Shown: piece by piece, positions 8,940 through 17,931 of the stretch | Numbering within the stretch: the first letter of the stretch is position 1 | Layout of the letters: the number at the start of each line of letters is the position of its first letter | Assembly: GCA_938036155.1 (NCBI GenBank) | Contig: CALHPA010000001.1 | Location: 62,001 to 126,000, forward strand | Reading direction: 5' to 3' | Length of the DNA stretch: 64,000 nucleotides | Source: an uncultured bacterium | Lineage (GTDB): Bacteria > Patescibacteriota > Saccharimonadia > Saccharimonadales > Saccharimonadaceae | Notes under the pieces: generated by a model | The model's input: the letters and a program-made list of their open reading frames with translations, nothing else | What the model was told of the DNA's origin: nothing | The model's database searches: none | Program-made: the position numbers and the translations under genes

Positions 8940-10247
8940 ATGAATTTTCGAAGTAAAATAACAATTTTTATTCTTGCAGCATTGTTCTCGGTGATGAGCT
9001 TCGGCTCTTCTGCTTTTGCTGCTGAGAATATTACGAGCAGGTTGAAGATTGAACCTAAGAGTATTAAAAACAGGGGTAATGAATGGTCTATTGATATCTC
9101 TGGCCAGAATGTTAAAGAAGGCGATTGGGCAACTTTTCGTGCTGAGAATGTGTCTGTGATTCCTGCAGGAAAAGTAGACCTCAAATATAAAAATGAGAAG
9201 ATTGGCGAAATTTCAGTTGATAAGAAATATAGTGACGGTCATGACTTAAACTATCAATCCGTTGTTCGTAATGACGAGAATGCAAAACCTGGCGCTATTG
9301 TTTGGCAAGGCAAAATTGTTTTCAATAAGAACATTGAAAAATATGCCGATTTTAAAACCTCTATTTCTAATAATAACGCTAACTACTTTTCTCTTGTAAA
9401 TCATGATACTACTATAGAAACTAAAATTATTGGTAGCACCACTTTAAAAGGCGAAGATGTTAAGTTGACTAAATCTCCATTATTGAATTTAAATAAAACT
9501 GTTGTTGATAGTGCTGCTGTTCAGTTTAATTCAAATGACGGTGGATCAGTTTTTGGTCCAACTATAACACAGTCTAAAAATAACCCCGTTAAGGCAGGGT
9601 CTAAATTTAAAGTAACCATGCATGAAGATTCTTCAATTCGTTTTGATAATAAAACTTATCCTGTTGGTTCAACTGTGTGGTTTTCGAAAATACGGAATAG
9701 TATTTCTGCTTCTACTCCAGTAAATAAATATGGCGTATATTTTGCTGGCGGTCCAGCTATGGAATTAAAAGTTGTTTCTCGCTCTGAAACAGAAATAGTT
9801 CTTGAGGTTGTGAAAGACATGCCGGCTGTAGATAGTATTTATCGTGGGTGGATTTCTTCTATTAAAATTGTTGATGGCTCAAGTATAAAAAACGGAACAA
9901 TTAGTGATGTCAAACAAACTACTGAGCTAATTTCGCCAGAAGGTAAGACTATTGATAAAAAATACTTTAACGGAGGTGGGGCGATTTTTGGCAGTAATGT
10001 AGAAACCTATGCCAAAATCCGCAAGCCAGCAAAGCCACAAAAACCTGCTCCTGCGCCAACTCCAGCTCCAGCTCAACCACAACCAGCTGTTGAGGTTTCA
10101 AAAGCTGAAAAGCCTTCAGAAGGGAAGGTTCAAGCTCCAAACACTGGTTTCGAAAAATCTCAAAATTTCATTATTTTAGCTTTTGCTATTTTGGGCGTAA
10201 CTACTGCAGTAGTTTTTCGCAAAAAATTGGCAAAAATAAAAATCTAA
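8940..10247 (+). CDS. Secreted surface protein with sortase-like C-terminal signal
   Basis: From the ATG at 8940 (GGGAGAAAA just upstream; TATAAT at 8890) the product is 435 residues. It has a signal peptide with AFA before the likely cleavage site (about residue 24), a beta-rich body of repeated all-beta modules with SGQNVKEGDWATFRAENV-like strands, a Pro/Ala-rich spacer, then APNTGF, a hydrophobic helix and a basic tail (RKKLAKIKI). That end matches the layout of Gram-positive LPXTG sorting signals with a variant motif. The 20 kb gene has the same plan and is probably a paralogue. Likely a wall-anchored adhesin or host-contact protein; no sortase gene is in the window. Confidence 0.75.
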   Translation: MNFRSKITIFILAALFSVMSFGSSAFAAENITSRLKIEPKSIKNRGNEWSIDISGQNVKEGDWATFRAENVSVIPAGKVDLKYKNEKIGEISVDKKYSDGHDLNYQSVVRNDENAKPGAIVWQGKIVFNKNIEKYADFKTSISNNNANYFSLVNHDTTIETKIIGSTTLKGEDVKLTKSPLLNLNKTVVDSAAVQFNSNDGGSVFGPTITQSKNNPVKAGSKFKVTMHEDSSIRFDNKTYPVGSTVWFSKIRNSISASTPVNKYGVYFAGGPAMELKVVSRSETEIVLEVVKDMPAVDSIYRGWISSIKIVDGSSIKNGTISDVKQTTELISPEGKTIDKKYFNGGGAIFGSNVETYAKIRKPAKPQKPAPAPTPAPAQPQPAVEVSKAEKPSEGKVQAPNTGFEKSQNFIILAFAILGVTTAVVFRKKLAKIKI

Positions 10248-10267
10248 TTTTATAGCAATTTAAACAA

Positions 10268-10296
10268 AAAGCTCTCGAAAAACGGGAGCTTTTTTG
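10268..10296 (+). terminator. Terminator after the first surface protein
   Basis: A stem AAAGCTCTC with GGGAGCTTT (one wobble) is followed by a T run. Confidence 0.75.
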
Positions 10297-10328
10297 GTAT
10301 AATAGTTAAAAGGTTATACGGAGGAAAA

Positions 10329-11678
10329 ATGAAGAATGAAGATTTGATGGACAAAATTGTGAGCCTTGCTAAACGGCGTGGTTTTATTTGGCAAGGTAGT
10401 GAAGTTTATGGCGGAATGCGCGGAACTTGGGACTACGGCCCACTTGGGCTAGCTTTAAAACGCAAAATTATGAACGAATGGTGGGATTTTTTTGTTGAAA
10501 ATCGTGAAGATATGTTTGGTGTTGATGCTGCAATCATCATGAATCCAAAAGTTTGGCAGGCGAGTGGTCATGCAGCAACTTTTGCCGACCCTTTGGTGGA
10601 AGATTTAAAAACGGGCGAACGTTATCGTGCCGATCACCTTTTAAAAGACGCTGGAATTGAGGCAGAAGGCCTTTCGAACGAAAAAATCACTGAAATTATC
10701 CGTGAACAAGGCTTAAAATCGCCAAAAGGAAATGAGCTTAGTGAAGTTCGAAGTTTCAACATGATGTTCCAAACTAATGTTGGCGCAGTGGTGAATGAAA
10801 ATTCAACTGCATATCTTCGACCAGAAACTGCTCAGGGAATTTTTACTAATTACAAAAATGTAGTTGATTCGTTTTATCCAAGCTTACCGTTTGGCCTTGC
10901 GCAACAAGGAAAAGCTTTTCGAAACGAGATTTCGCCCCGAGATTTTGTTTTTCGTTCTCGTGAGTTTGAACAGATGGAGATTGAGTATTTTGTGGATCCT
11001 GAGAATTGGGAGACTGAATTTGAAAAATTGCTTAGTTTAGTTCGAAAATTCTTAACTGAAAAAATGGGCTTGCCACAAAGTTCTCTATATGAGCTTGAAG
11101 TTCCAGAAGAAGACCGTGCGCATTATTCAAAGCGTACTGTTGATTTTGAATTTAATTACCCAATCGGTAAAGAAGAGCTGATGGGGATTGCTTATCGCAC
11201 CGATTTTGATCTCGCTAATATCCAGCGAGCAAGTGGCAAGAATATGGAATATACTGACAAGCAAACGCGCAAAAAGTTCATTCCTCATGTGATTGAGCCA
11301 AGTTTTGGCGTTGAACGGCTTTTGATGGCGGTTCTTTCTAATGCTTATCGCGAGGTTGAAACCGATGGCAAAACTCGTATTTTTTTGGCATTACCTGAAA
11401 ATCTTGCTCCAACAAAAATCATTGTGGCACCACTTCTTAAAAATAAAGAAGCTTTGGTTGAAAAAGCACGAGAAATCTATCTTGAACTTCGCCAAAAATA
11501 CAAAAATGTTGAATTTGATTTGAGTGGAAAAGTTGGGAAAGTTTACGCCAAGGCCGATGAAATCGGTGTGCCAAAAGTTGTTGTAATTGATTTTGACACA
11601 ATTGAGGGCGATGGCTCGGTGAGTGTTCGAAATCGAGATGACGCCTCGCAAATTCGCGTAAAATCGAGCGAGATTTAA
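10329..11678 (+). CDS. glyS: Glycyl-tRNA synthetase, alpha2 type
   Basis: Class II synthetase of the single-chain bacterial/eukaryotic type, 449 residues. Visible marks are RRGFIWQGSEVYGGMRGTWDYGP at the start (motif-1 region), LRPETAQGIF, FRNEISPRDFVFRSREF (motif 2), and GVERLLMAVL (motif 3), followed by an anticodon-binding domain from about residue 350 (APTKIIVAPLLKN). The ATG at 10329 has a strong GGAGG 5 nt upstream. The stop overlaps the next ATG by one base (TAATG). Confidence 0.96.
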   Translation: MKNEDLMDKIVSLAKRRGFIWQGSEVYGGMRGTWDYGPLGLALKRKIMNEWWDFFVENREDMFGVDAAIIMNPKVWQASGHAATFADPLVEDLKTGERYRADHLLKDAGIEAEGLSNEKITEIIREQGLKSPKGNELSEVRSFNMMFQTNVGAVVNENSTAYLRPETAQGIFTNYKNVVDSFYPSLPFGLAQQGKAFRNEISPRDFVFRSREFEQMEIEYFVDPENWETEFEKLLSLVRKFLTEKMGLPQSSLYELEVPEEDRAHYSKRTVDFEFNYPIGKEELMGIAYRTDFDLANIQRASGKNMEYTDKQTRKKFIPHVIEPSFGVERLLMAVLSNAYREVETDGKTRIFLALPENLAPTKIIVAPLLKNKEALVEKAREIYLELRQKYKNVEFDLSGKVGKVYAKADEIGVPKVVVIDFDTIEGDGSVSVRNRDDASQIRVKSSEI

Positions 11679-12478
11679 TGAAAAAAATTAGTTCATCGCG
11701 AAACCCTTTGGTTAAAAAACTTGTTCAACTTTCGAATAAACAAAGCTTTCGAAACAAACAGGGGTTAACTATTATTGAGGGGGTTCATTTGGTTAGCGAA
11801 TGGCTTAAAGCTTTTGGCTCACCGGAGATTTGCGTTGTTTCAAGTTCTTCTAAAAGTTTTGAGGTTGAGCAAGTGATTAAAAAATGCGAAGAACTTGGTA
11901 TTGAAATTGTTGAGCTTGAGTCGAATATTTATACCAAAATTAGCCCCGTAATTGAAGGCGTTGGAATACTTTTTGTTGTAAAAATATCAACTTTTCAAGA
12001 TGTTGACTTTCGAAAAGATACGATTTTTCTTGAAAAGATTCAAGATCCGGGTAATCTTGGCACAATTTTGCGTAGTGCAGTTGGTTTTGGCGTTGAACAA
12101 ATTATTTGCTCGAAAGGGACTGTTTCGGCCTGGTCTCCAAAGGTGCTGCGATCTGGAATGGGAGCACATTTTAAACTAAAAATTTTTGAAAACCAAGATT
12201 TAAATTTATTAGTTGATAAAATGCAAGTTCCAGTTTTTGCTACAAGTTTGAGAGCTAGAAAATCAATTTACGATGAGGATTTTACAACAAAAACAGCTTG
12301 GATTTTTGGTAATGAAGGTTCTGGCGTTTCTAGTGAGCTACTTTCGAAAATTGAAAATCAAGTAATGATTCCGCAGGTTGGCGAAATTGAAAGCTTAAAT
12401 GTAGCAATGGCCGCTACAGTCTGTTTGGCAGAACAATCTAGACAAAGGTTGAAGCATGAGTATCTTGGTGAAATCTAA
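11678..12478 (+). CDS. TrmH/SpoU-family RNA 2'-O-methyltransferase
   Basis: The 266-residue protein has an N-terminal substrate-binding domain and a C-terminal SPOUT knot. The three family motifs are visible: EKIQDPGNLGTILRSAVGFG, then WIFGNEGSGVSSE, then IPQVGEIESLNVAMAATVCL. It would methylate a ribose in rRNA or tRNA with S-adenosylmethionine; the target base cannot be told from sequence. It is translationally coupled to glyS (TAATG). Confidence 0.92.
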   Translation: MKKISSSRNPLVKKLVQLSNKQSFRNKQGLTIIEGVHLVSEWLKAFGSPEICVVSSSSKSFEVEQVIKKCEELGIEIVELESNIYTKISPVIEGVGILFVVKISTFQDVDFRKDTIFLEKIQDPGNLGTILRSAVGFGVEQIICSKGTVSAWSPKVLRSGMGAHFKLKIFENQDLNLLVDKMQVPVFATSLRARKSIYDEDFTTKTAWIFGNEGSGVSSELLSKIENQVMIPQVGEIESLNVAMAATVCLAEQSRQRLKHEYLGEI

Positions 12479-12499
12479 ATAATATGGTATAATCGAATT

Positions 12500-13054
12500 A
12501 TGAAGAAAGTTATCGTAAAGGCAAAAATTAAAAATAAGGTTGATTTTATTAAAAAAATAACAGATACGGGGCACGATTTTGGGCGGGTTGTTTTTCAAAA
12601 TGATCGTGTATTTTTACCGCGAGGTTTTCAACCGAGCAGAAATTTACCAAAATTAATGATTCGAACAGAGATTATTGATCCAAAACGCAAACCTTGGTAT
12701 CAGCTAATCCAAAAGCGCCATATTGATGCTGAAAATGTTGATTTAATTCATGAAACTCCAGTTCTAAATTATTCTGAAACAGCGCATATTGTTCAACAAC
12801 TTGGTTTTGAAATGAAAGTTGAGGTGCTTCGAAATCGCCAAAAACTTCAGGTTGAAGATACCACTTTCTTTTTAGATGATGTTGAAGGACTGGGGACTTT
12901 CATTAAACTCGAACGAGAAGTAAAAAAAGGTGATAATCCAGATGGAATTCGCCAAGAATTGTGGGATGTTTTAGAAGTTTTGGGAATCGATAGAGCTGCA
13001 GACTCGCCAGAAAATTATACAGCACAGCTTCTTCGCAAAAAAGCTAAAAAATAA
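12500..13054 (+). CDS. CYTH-domain (triphosphate tunnel) protein
   Basis: The 184 residues fit the CYTH/TTM fold: alternating charged beta strands with RTEIIDPKRK, WYQLIQKRHI, RNRQKLQVEDTTFFLDDVEGLGTFIKLEREV and a C-terminal helix. The family acts on triphosphates such as thiamine triphosphate or tripolyphosphate. The usual N-terminal ExExK is here VKAKIKNK, so the metal-binding Glu residues are missing and the activity is doubtful. TATAAT at 12488-12493 lies 6 nt before the ATG (leaderless). Confidence 0.72.
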   Translation: MKKVIVKAKIKNKVDFIKKITDTGHDFGRVVFQNDRVFLPRGFQPSRNLPKLMIRTEIIDPKRKPWYQLIQKRHIDAENVDLIHETPVLNYSETAHIVQQLGFEMKVEVLRNRQKLQVEDTTFFLDDVEGLGTFIKLEREVKKGDNPDGIRQELWDVLEVLGIDRAADSPENYTAQLLRKKAKK

Positions 13055-13062
13055 TACTCAAA

Positions 13063-13100
13063 AATCACTCGAAAGGGTGATTTTAGTTAATTTTTTTTAA
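13063..13100 (+). terminator. Terminator after the CYTH gene
   Basis: A 10-bp stem (AAAATCACTC with GGGTGATTTT, one wobble) is capped by GAAA and followed after 7 nt by eight T residues. Confidence 0.6.
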
Positions 13101-13106
13101 ATAAGC

Positions 13107-13135
13107 TTGAACACTTTGAAAAAAGCTGGTATAAT
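13107..13135 (+). promoter_or_regulatory. Promoter of ftsE
   Basis: TTGAAC (13107-13112), a 17-nt spacer and TATAAT (13130-13135) lie 8 nt before the ftsE ATG. The expected transcription start falls at or next to the start codon. Confidence 0.75.
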
Positions 13136-13143
13136 AAAAAGTG

Positions 13144-13827
13144 ATGATATTATTAGATCGTGTGACAAAAGTTTATGGTAATTCAAAAACTCCTGCGATT
13201 AACAGGGTTAGCCTTCATATTAAGCCAAAAGAGTTTGTTATTCTAGTTGGAACGAGTGGCGCGGGAAAATCTTCACTTTTAAAAATGCTCACTCGTGAAG
13301 AAAAGCAAACTAGCGGTAAAATTGTTGTTGGCGGAATTGATTATGATAAATTGCGAGATAAGGATATTCCACTTTTACGGCGCCGAATAGGTGTAATTTT
13401 TCAAGATTTTAAGCTTTTGCCAAACCGAACTGTTTTCGAAAATGTAGCTTTTGCACTTGAGATTGCTGGAATGACTAATCATGAGATTAAGGCGACTGTT
13501 CCGAGGGTTATTAAGCTTGTTGGTCTTGAAGGAAAAGAAGGGAATTTTCCGCATCAGTTAAGTGGTGGTGAAAGACAACGTGTGGCAATCGCTCGCGCAA
13601 TTGCTCGACAACCGAAAATCCTAATTGCTGATGAGCCAACAGGGAATCTTGACCCAAAGCATAGTTGGGACATTATTAGACTACTTGAAAAAATTAATGA
13701 TTACGGAACAACAGTTGTCTTAACTACGCATAATGTTGAAATTGTAAATAAACTTAAACGGCGTGTAATTACCTTAAATGGTGGAAAAATTACTCACGAC
13801 CAATCACAAGGGGAGTATAGGCAATAA
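13144..13827 (+). CDS. ftsE: Cell division ABC transporter ATPase FtsE
   Basis: FtsE forms the FtsEX complex, which switches on a peptidoglycan hydrolase at the septum. The 227-residue ABC ATPase shows Walker A (GTSGAGKSS), Q-loop region VIFQDFKLL, signature [14 protein letters not shown], Walker [13 protein letters not shown] and the H-loop TTHN. A GTG at 13141 is an alternative start one codon earlier; I chose the ATG because of its distance from the -10 box. It overlaps ftsX by one base (TAATG). Confidence 0.94.
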   Translation: MILLDRVTKVYGNSKTPAINRVSLHIKPKEFVILVGTSGAGKSSLLKMLTREEKQTSGKIVVGGIDYDKLRDKDIPLLRRRIGVIFQDFKLLPNRTVFENVAFALEIAGMTNHEIKATVPRVIKLVGLEGKEGNFPHQLSGGERQRVAIARAIARQPKILIADEPTGNLDPKHSWDIIRLLEKINDYGTTVVLTTHNVEIVNKLKRRVITLNGGKITHDQSQGEYRQ

Positions 13828-14858
13828 TGAGAGAGGAAAATTTAAAACATCATAAAATTAAAGGCTCTCAAGTGCAGCAAGGTAGAAAAAAACAAAATTC
13901 GAAAGTTATTATGCAACATAAACAGCGTCGCCGTAAGACTTTAACGTTTTGGCGAATTACAAAATATGGTGCAAATAGCTTTGTTCGAAATGCTTGGCTT
14001 TCGGTTGCCGCAACTGCTGTGATGACTGTTACTTTGGTGATTATTTTTGGTTCACTCCTTGCACGTTCAATTTTGATGGATACGGTTGATGACATTAAAA
14101 ATAAAGTCGATATGTCTATCTATCTTAAAAAAGGTGTTTCAAATTCTGATATTTTAAAAATGCAAAAAGCAATTAAAGATTTACCTTCAGTTACAGATAT
14201 AACATACACTTCACCACAAGAGGCACGTGATAGATTTGCTCGAAAAAATTCGGCTGATGCGGATATTCGAAAAGCCTTAATTGAATCGAACAATGAATTT
14301 TTTGGAATTTTTAATGTTAAACTTGTGGATATTTCGAATTCAACAGAGTTAAAAAATCTTGTTGAAAATAATAAGCTAATTAAATCAAATCTCGATCCAG
14401 ATCATCCACCAACATATGCAAGTGATCGAAACGAGATTATTAAAAATATCTCAAATACAATTAATTTTGCTGAAAAAGTTGGAATTTTAGCTGGCTCAAT
14501 TTTTGTAATCATTGCTAGTTTAATTATTTTTAATACAATTCGAATGGCTATTTTTAACCGTAGAGAAGAGATTTATATGATGAAATTAATTGGTGCAAAT
14601 AAAAGTTTTATTGCTGGACCATTTTTGGTTGAAGCAGTGATTTGTGGAACAATCGCAGCAATTTTAGCCTCAATAATTGGTTATACTATAATTTTTCTTT
14701 CGAAATCTCGGCTCGAAGCTTATGGAATTATCATTTCGCCTGTAATTTCATTCTTGCAAGTTTATGGATTCTTGGTTGTTCTGGGGCTGGTAGTTGTTGG
14801 TTCATTTATTGGCGTTGTTTCAGCATTTACGGCAACAAGAAAATATCTAAAAATATAG
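13827..14858 (+). CDS. ftsX: Cell division protein FtsX
   Basis: Membrane partner of FtsE, 343 residues. A basic cytoplasmic N-terminus of about 50 residues is followed by TM1 (about 60-80), a large extracellular loop (about 90-215) and three C-terminal TM helices (about 220-245, 270-295, 310-335). NTIRMAIFNRREEIYMMKLIG is the typical FtsX/permease sequence after TM2. Coupled to ftsE by TAATG. The PcsB-like hydrolase that it would activate is the next gene. Confidence 0.92.
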   Translation: MREENLKHHKIKGSQVQQGRKKQNSKVIMQHKQRRRKTLTFWRITKYGANSFVRNAWLSVAATAVMTVTLVIIFGSLLARSILMDTVDDIKNKVDMSIYLKKGVSNSDILKMQKAIKDLPSVTDITYTSPQEARDRFARKNSADADIRKALIESNNEFFGIFNVKLVDISNSTELKNLVENNKLIKSNLDPDHPPTYASDRNEIIKNISNTINFAEKVGILAGSIFVIIASLIIFNTIRMAIFNRREEIYMMKLIGANKSFIAGPFLVEAVICGTIAAILASIIGYTIIFLSKSRLEAYGIIISPVISFLQVYGFLVVLGLVVVGSFIGVVSAFTATRKYLKI

Positions 14859-14866
14859 AAAGGGGC

Positions 14867-14895
14867 TTGTTTTCGAAAAAAGATTGTGGTATAAT
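14867..14895 (+). promoter_or_regulatory. Promoter of the PcsB-like gene
   Basis: TTGTTT (14867-14872), a 17-nt spacer and TATAAT (14890-14895) lie upstream of the ATG at 14935, giving a leader of roughly 30 nt. Confidence 0.65.
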
Positions 14896-14934
14896 CTGTT
14901 TAAGGATAAATTTAAAATAAAAAGAAAAACAACT

Positions 14935-16122
14935 ATGAAAAAGATTAAGAAGAAGAATTTAGTTATAAATGGCGCAATTTCTCTTGGGGTTGTTGCCGCT
15001 GGTATTATTGCAGCTTTACCAAAAAGTGCTGAAGCCGAGAAGAGTGTTGAACAGCTTGACAAAGAGATTAAAGCACTGGAATCTCAAATTAGCGGTGCGG
15101 AATCTCGTGCGAGCGATCTTAGAAATAAAGCGCAAACACTTCAAAATGAGCTTAATGGCATTGAAAATGAAAAGGCTACAATTCAATCGCAAATTGCGAT
15201 ATATCAAAAGCAGTACGAAAAGCTACAGCTTGAAATTAAAAATAATGAAGAAAGTATTGAACGAAATAGAAGTGCGTTGGGCTCTATTTTGGCGGCAATG
15301 TCGCTTGAAGATGATATAACACCAATCGAGCGAATCGCGGGAAGTAACAATCTTTCGAAAGCGCTTGATAATTTTGAATATCAAAGTGCAGTTAAAAGTC
15401 AGTTGGTTGAAAAGGTTGACAGTATTAAGCGAGCAAAAGCTGAACTTGAAAAACAACGAGATGAAGTTAAAGTTGCTTTAACTAACCAACAACAAGCTGA
15501 ATCTGCGCTTCAAGAAAAAATTCGCCAGCAGAATGAATTAATTGCTCAAACTAAAAATGATGAAGCAGAATACACAAAATATGCGAACGAGCGAAATTCG
15601 CAAAAGGCAGCTCTCCAAAAACAACAACAAGATATGATTCAGGCTCAAATTCTGCGTGCAGCTCGGGCAGCTGGCAGTGGATCACTTCCGCAAGCTATTG
15701 CGGGAACGAGCAGTTACCCTTGGAATGATGCGAACTGCTTTGTTGATGCGAATGCTGTGAGTTATGGTGGTGCAGATGGAAACGGAACAGATGGTTATGG
15801 CTATGGTTGTCGCCAGTGTGTGAGCTATGTTGCATGGAAATTGCGTGCGACAAAAGGTATTAATGCTGCATATTGGGGTAATGCGAAAGATGTGCCGGCT
15901 AGCGCACGGCGAGCAGGATTCCGAACTGGAAGTACTCCAAAAGTTGGATCATTCGGCGTGATGAGTGGTGGTCAGTATGGACATATCGTTTGGGTTGAAG
16001 CTGTGAATGGCAATATGGTTACAATTTCGCAATACAACTATTTTGTGAACGGACGCTGGGGACAATTCTCAACAATGACCGTGCCTGCAAGTACTTATGA
16101 TACATATGTATATTTCGATTAA
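14935..16122 (+). CDS. PcsB-like septal peptidoglycan hydrolase (coiled coil + CHAP)
   Basis: The 395-residue protein has a signal/anchor segment (about residues 8-30, with ALPKSAEAE), a long Gln/Glu/Lys-rich coiled coil (about 35-250) and a C-terminal CHAP amidase/endopeptidase domain. Its catalytic Cys is in YGCRQCVSYVAWKL and His in YGHIVWVEAV. This is the architecture of PcsB of streptococci, whose coiled coil docks on FtsX. Its place directly behind ftsEX supports the same job of daughter-cell separation. The start was set at the ATG at 14935; the open frame extends further up through the promoter. Confidence 0.88.
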   Translation: MKKIKKKNLVINGAISLGVVAAGIIAALPKSAEAEKSVEQLDKEIKALESQISGAESRASDLRNKAQTLQNELNGIENEKATIQSQIAIYQKQYEKLQLEIKNNEESIERNRSALGSILAAMSLEDDITPIERIAGSNNLSKALDNFEYQSAVKSQLVEKVDSIKRAKAELEKQRDEVKVALTNQQQAESALQEKIRQQNELIAQTKNDEAEYTKYANERNSQKAALQKQQQDMIQAQILRAARAAGSGSLPQAIAGTSSYPWNDANCFVDANAVSYGGADGNGTDGYGYGCRQCVSYVAWKLRATKGINAAYWGNAKDVPASARRAGFRTGSTPKVGSFGVMSGGQYGHIVWVEAVNGNMVTISQYNYFVNGRWGQFSTMTVPASTYDTYVYFD

Positions 16123-16128
16123 TATTTA

Positions 16129-16158
16129 GTGAGTCAGTTTATCTGGCTCGCTTTTTAT
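16129..16158 (+). terminator. Terminator after the PcsB-like gene
   Basis: A 9-bp stem with two wobbles (GTGAGTCAG with CTGGCTCGC) is followed by five T residues. Confidence 0.7.
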
Positions 16159-16165
16159 TATTTGC

Positions 16166-16194
16166 TTGAAATTATTTAGCAACTGAGCTATAAT
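16166..16194 (+). promoter_or_regulatory. Promoter of the 81-residue gene
   Basis: TTGAAA (16166-16171), a 17-nt spacer and TATAAT (16189-16194) precede a leader of about 65 nt. Confidence 0.6.
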
Positions 16195-16265
16195 ATTAGG
16201 GTTGTTCGTGGTAATATAAATCTTTATCATGAATAGGCACTTATAGAAACAGGAGGGACTTTAAA

Positions 16266-16511
16266 ATGCCAGAAGAAACAAATACTATAACTCTTGCTGA
16301 ATTTAATGGAAGATTAATAGAAGATAATAGGGAATTAATACGAATAATAGCTAACGCTCTTTATCCAGCTATTGAACAATTGAAATTATACCGAGAAGTT
16401 CGGAAAGAAATTAGAAGTATGAAGTTAGAAGAAAGAACTTCATATGAGCTCAAAGTCCAAGAAAAGGCAATCGCTTGGGAAAAAGAATATCTAAGTAGAA
16501 AAAACTTTTAG
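16266..16511 (+). CDS. Small helical hypothetical protein
   Basis: 81 residues, charged, predicted mostly helical (Leu/Glu/Arg heptads from about residue 15 to 70), with no signal or TM segment. I do not recognise it. It is a stand-alone unit: its own promoter, a strong Shine-Dalgarno (CAGGAGGGAC, 9 nt before ATG) and a clean terminator at 16521. This argues for a real gene. Confidence 0.7.
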   Translation: MPEETNTITLAEFNGRLIEDNRELIRIIANALYPAIEQLKLYREVRKEIRSMKLEERTSYELKVQEKAIAWEKEYLSRKNF

Positions 16512-16520
16512 TCAGTCTTC

Positions 16521-16549
16521 AAGACCCAAAAAATGGGTCTTTTTTTTAT
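16521..16549 (+). terminator. Terminator after the 81-residue gene
   Basis: Stem AGACCC with GGGTCT, A-rich loop, then eight or more T residues. Confidence 0.9.
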
Positions 16550-16725
16550 TTGAACACTCTTCTAAAATATGTCTAACCTGCCATAATTATAGAAAAGGGA
16601 ATTTTTTGGGTAAAATCAGTACAAAAACAGTGCAAATTTGGATTATTTTAGAGCACTGAATATTAAACTTATCTTTCGGAATTTATTTTTTGTTATGCTT
16701 GTGCTTTTGTGGTATAATGGAATTT

Positions 16726-17907
16726 ATGGATAGAGGTAAAAAAGTTGAGCGCTCAACGTTGGTTTTGGTTTCAGTTTTTATGCTGGTTTTAGGCTTTGCG
16801 GGTGGCTCAAGAATAGATGACATTAGAAATTTAATTGCGCCAGTTTTTGGACTTAAAAAGGTTGAAAGAATAGATTTTTCGAATGTCGAAAAAACTTATC
16901 AAGCTTTAGCCTCAAATTTTGATGGCGAAATTGATAAACAAAAAATTATCGATGGTGCTTCGAAAGGTTTAGTTGAAGCGGTGGGAGACAAATATACAGA
17001 GTATATGACTTCTAAAGAGGCCGAAGAATTCAATAAAAGCTTAAGCGGGGACGTTGGAACAGGAATTGGTGTTGAGCTCGCAAAAGACGGTGACTCTGTT
17101 AAAGTTGTGCGAGTTTTAGCTAAAAATCCAGCCGAAAGTGCAGGAATTTTGGCAGGTGATGTGATTTCGAAAGTTAATGGTGAAGATGTTTCGAAAGAAA
17201 ATACTTCTGAAATTAGCAAAAAAATTCGTGGAGATGCTGGAACAACTGTTAAGATTGGTATAATTCGTGGTAGTGAAAATAAAGAATTCTCAGTAACACG
17301 TGCAAAAATTGAAAATCCAAGCGTGGAATTATCGAAAAAAGATGGTGTCGCAACACTTTCAATTTATCGATTTGATAATGAAACTGGCGTTTTAGCAAAA
17401 AAATATGCCGAAGAAATTAAAAATGAGGGAATTTCGAAAGTTATTTTAGATTTACGCGGAAATGGTGGCGGATACGTTCAGGCCGCAAAAACTGTTGCAA
17501 GCTTGTGGCTTGAAAAAAATGCTTTGATCGTTAGTGAAAAAACTGGTTCAAAAACGGTTGAAGAGATTCGAGCAACCGGCGATAATCCTTTGAGAGGTAT
17601 TAAAACTGTGATTTTGCTTGATAGTTCTTCGGCGAGTGCAAGCGAAATCGTTGCAGGTGCCTTAAAAGAACATAAAGCTGCTCAAATTGTTGGTGAGAAA
17701 TCTTACGGTAAGGGAAGCGTTCAAACTACTATTGATATGCCAAATGGGGCTTTATTAAAAGTTACAATTGCGAAATGGTTTACGCCGAGTGGAAAAAATA
17801 TTTCGAACAATGGAATTTCGCCAGATATTGAAGTGAATGTACCGAAGGGTGAAAGTTATTTATTGAATGATACTCAAAAAAATAGAGCATTAGAAATTTT
17901 AAAATAA
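16726..17907 (+). CDS. ctpA: C-terminal processing peptidase, S41 family
   Basis: 393 residues from the ATG at 16726: N-terminal TM anchor (about 8-25), a helical segment, a PDZ domain (about 95-180, GTGIGVELAKDGDSVKVVRV and ILAGDVISKVNGEDV) and the S41 protease core. The catalytic Ser is in DSSSASASEIVAGAL and the Lys in GEKSYGKGSVQ. It would cut the C-termini of exported proteins. The frame opens further upstream, but TATAAT (16713-16718) sits 7 nt before this ATG, so the mRNA is probably leaderless. A receiver gene follows 24 nt later. Confidence 0.93.
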   Translation: MDRGKKVERSTLVLVSVFMLVLGFAGGSRIDDIRNLIAPVFGLKKVERIDFSNVEKTYQALASNFDGEIDKQKIIDGASKGLVEAVGDKYTEYMTSKEAEEFNKSLSGDVGTGIGVELAKDGDSVKVVRVLAKNPAESAGILAGDVISKVNGEDVSKENTSEISKKIRGDAGTTVKIGIIRGSENKEFSVTRAKIENPSVELSKKDGVATLSIYRFDNETGVLAKKYAEEIKNEGISKVILDLRGNGGGYVQAAKTVASLWLEKNALIVSEKTGSKTVEEIRATGDNPLRGIKTVILLDSSSASASEIVAGALKEHKAAQIVGEKSYGKGSVQTTIDMPNGALLKVTIAKWFTPSGKNISNNGISPDIEVNVPKGESYLLNDTQKNRALEILK

Positions 17908-17931
17908 TTGCAGAGTTATTTAGGAGGGGAA

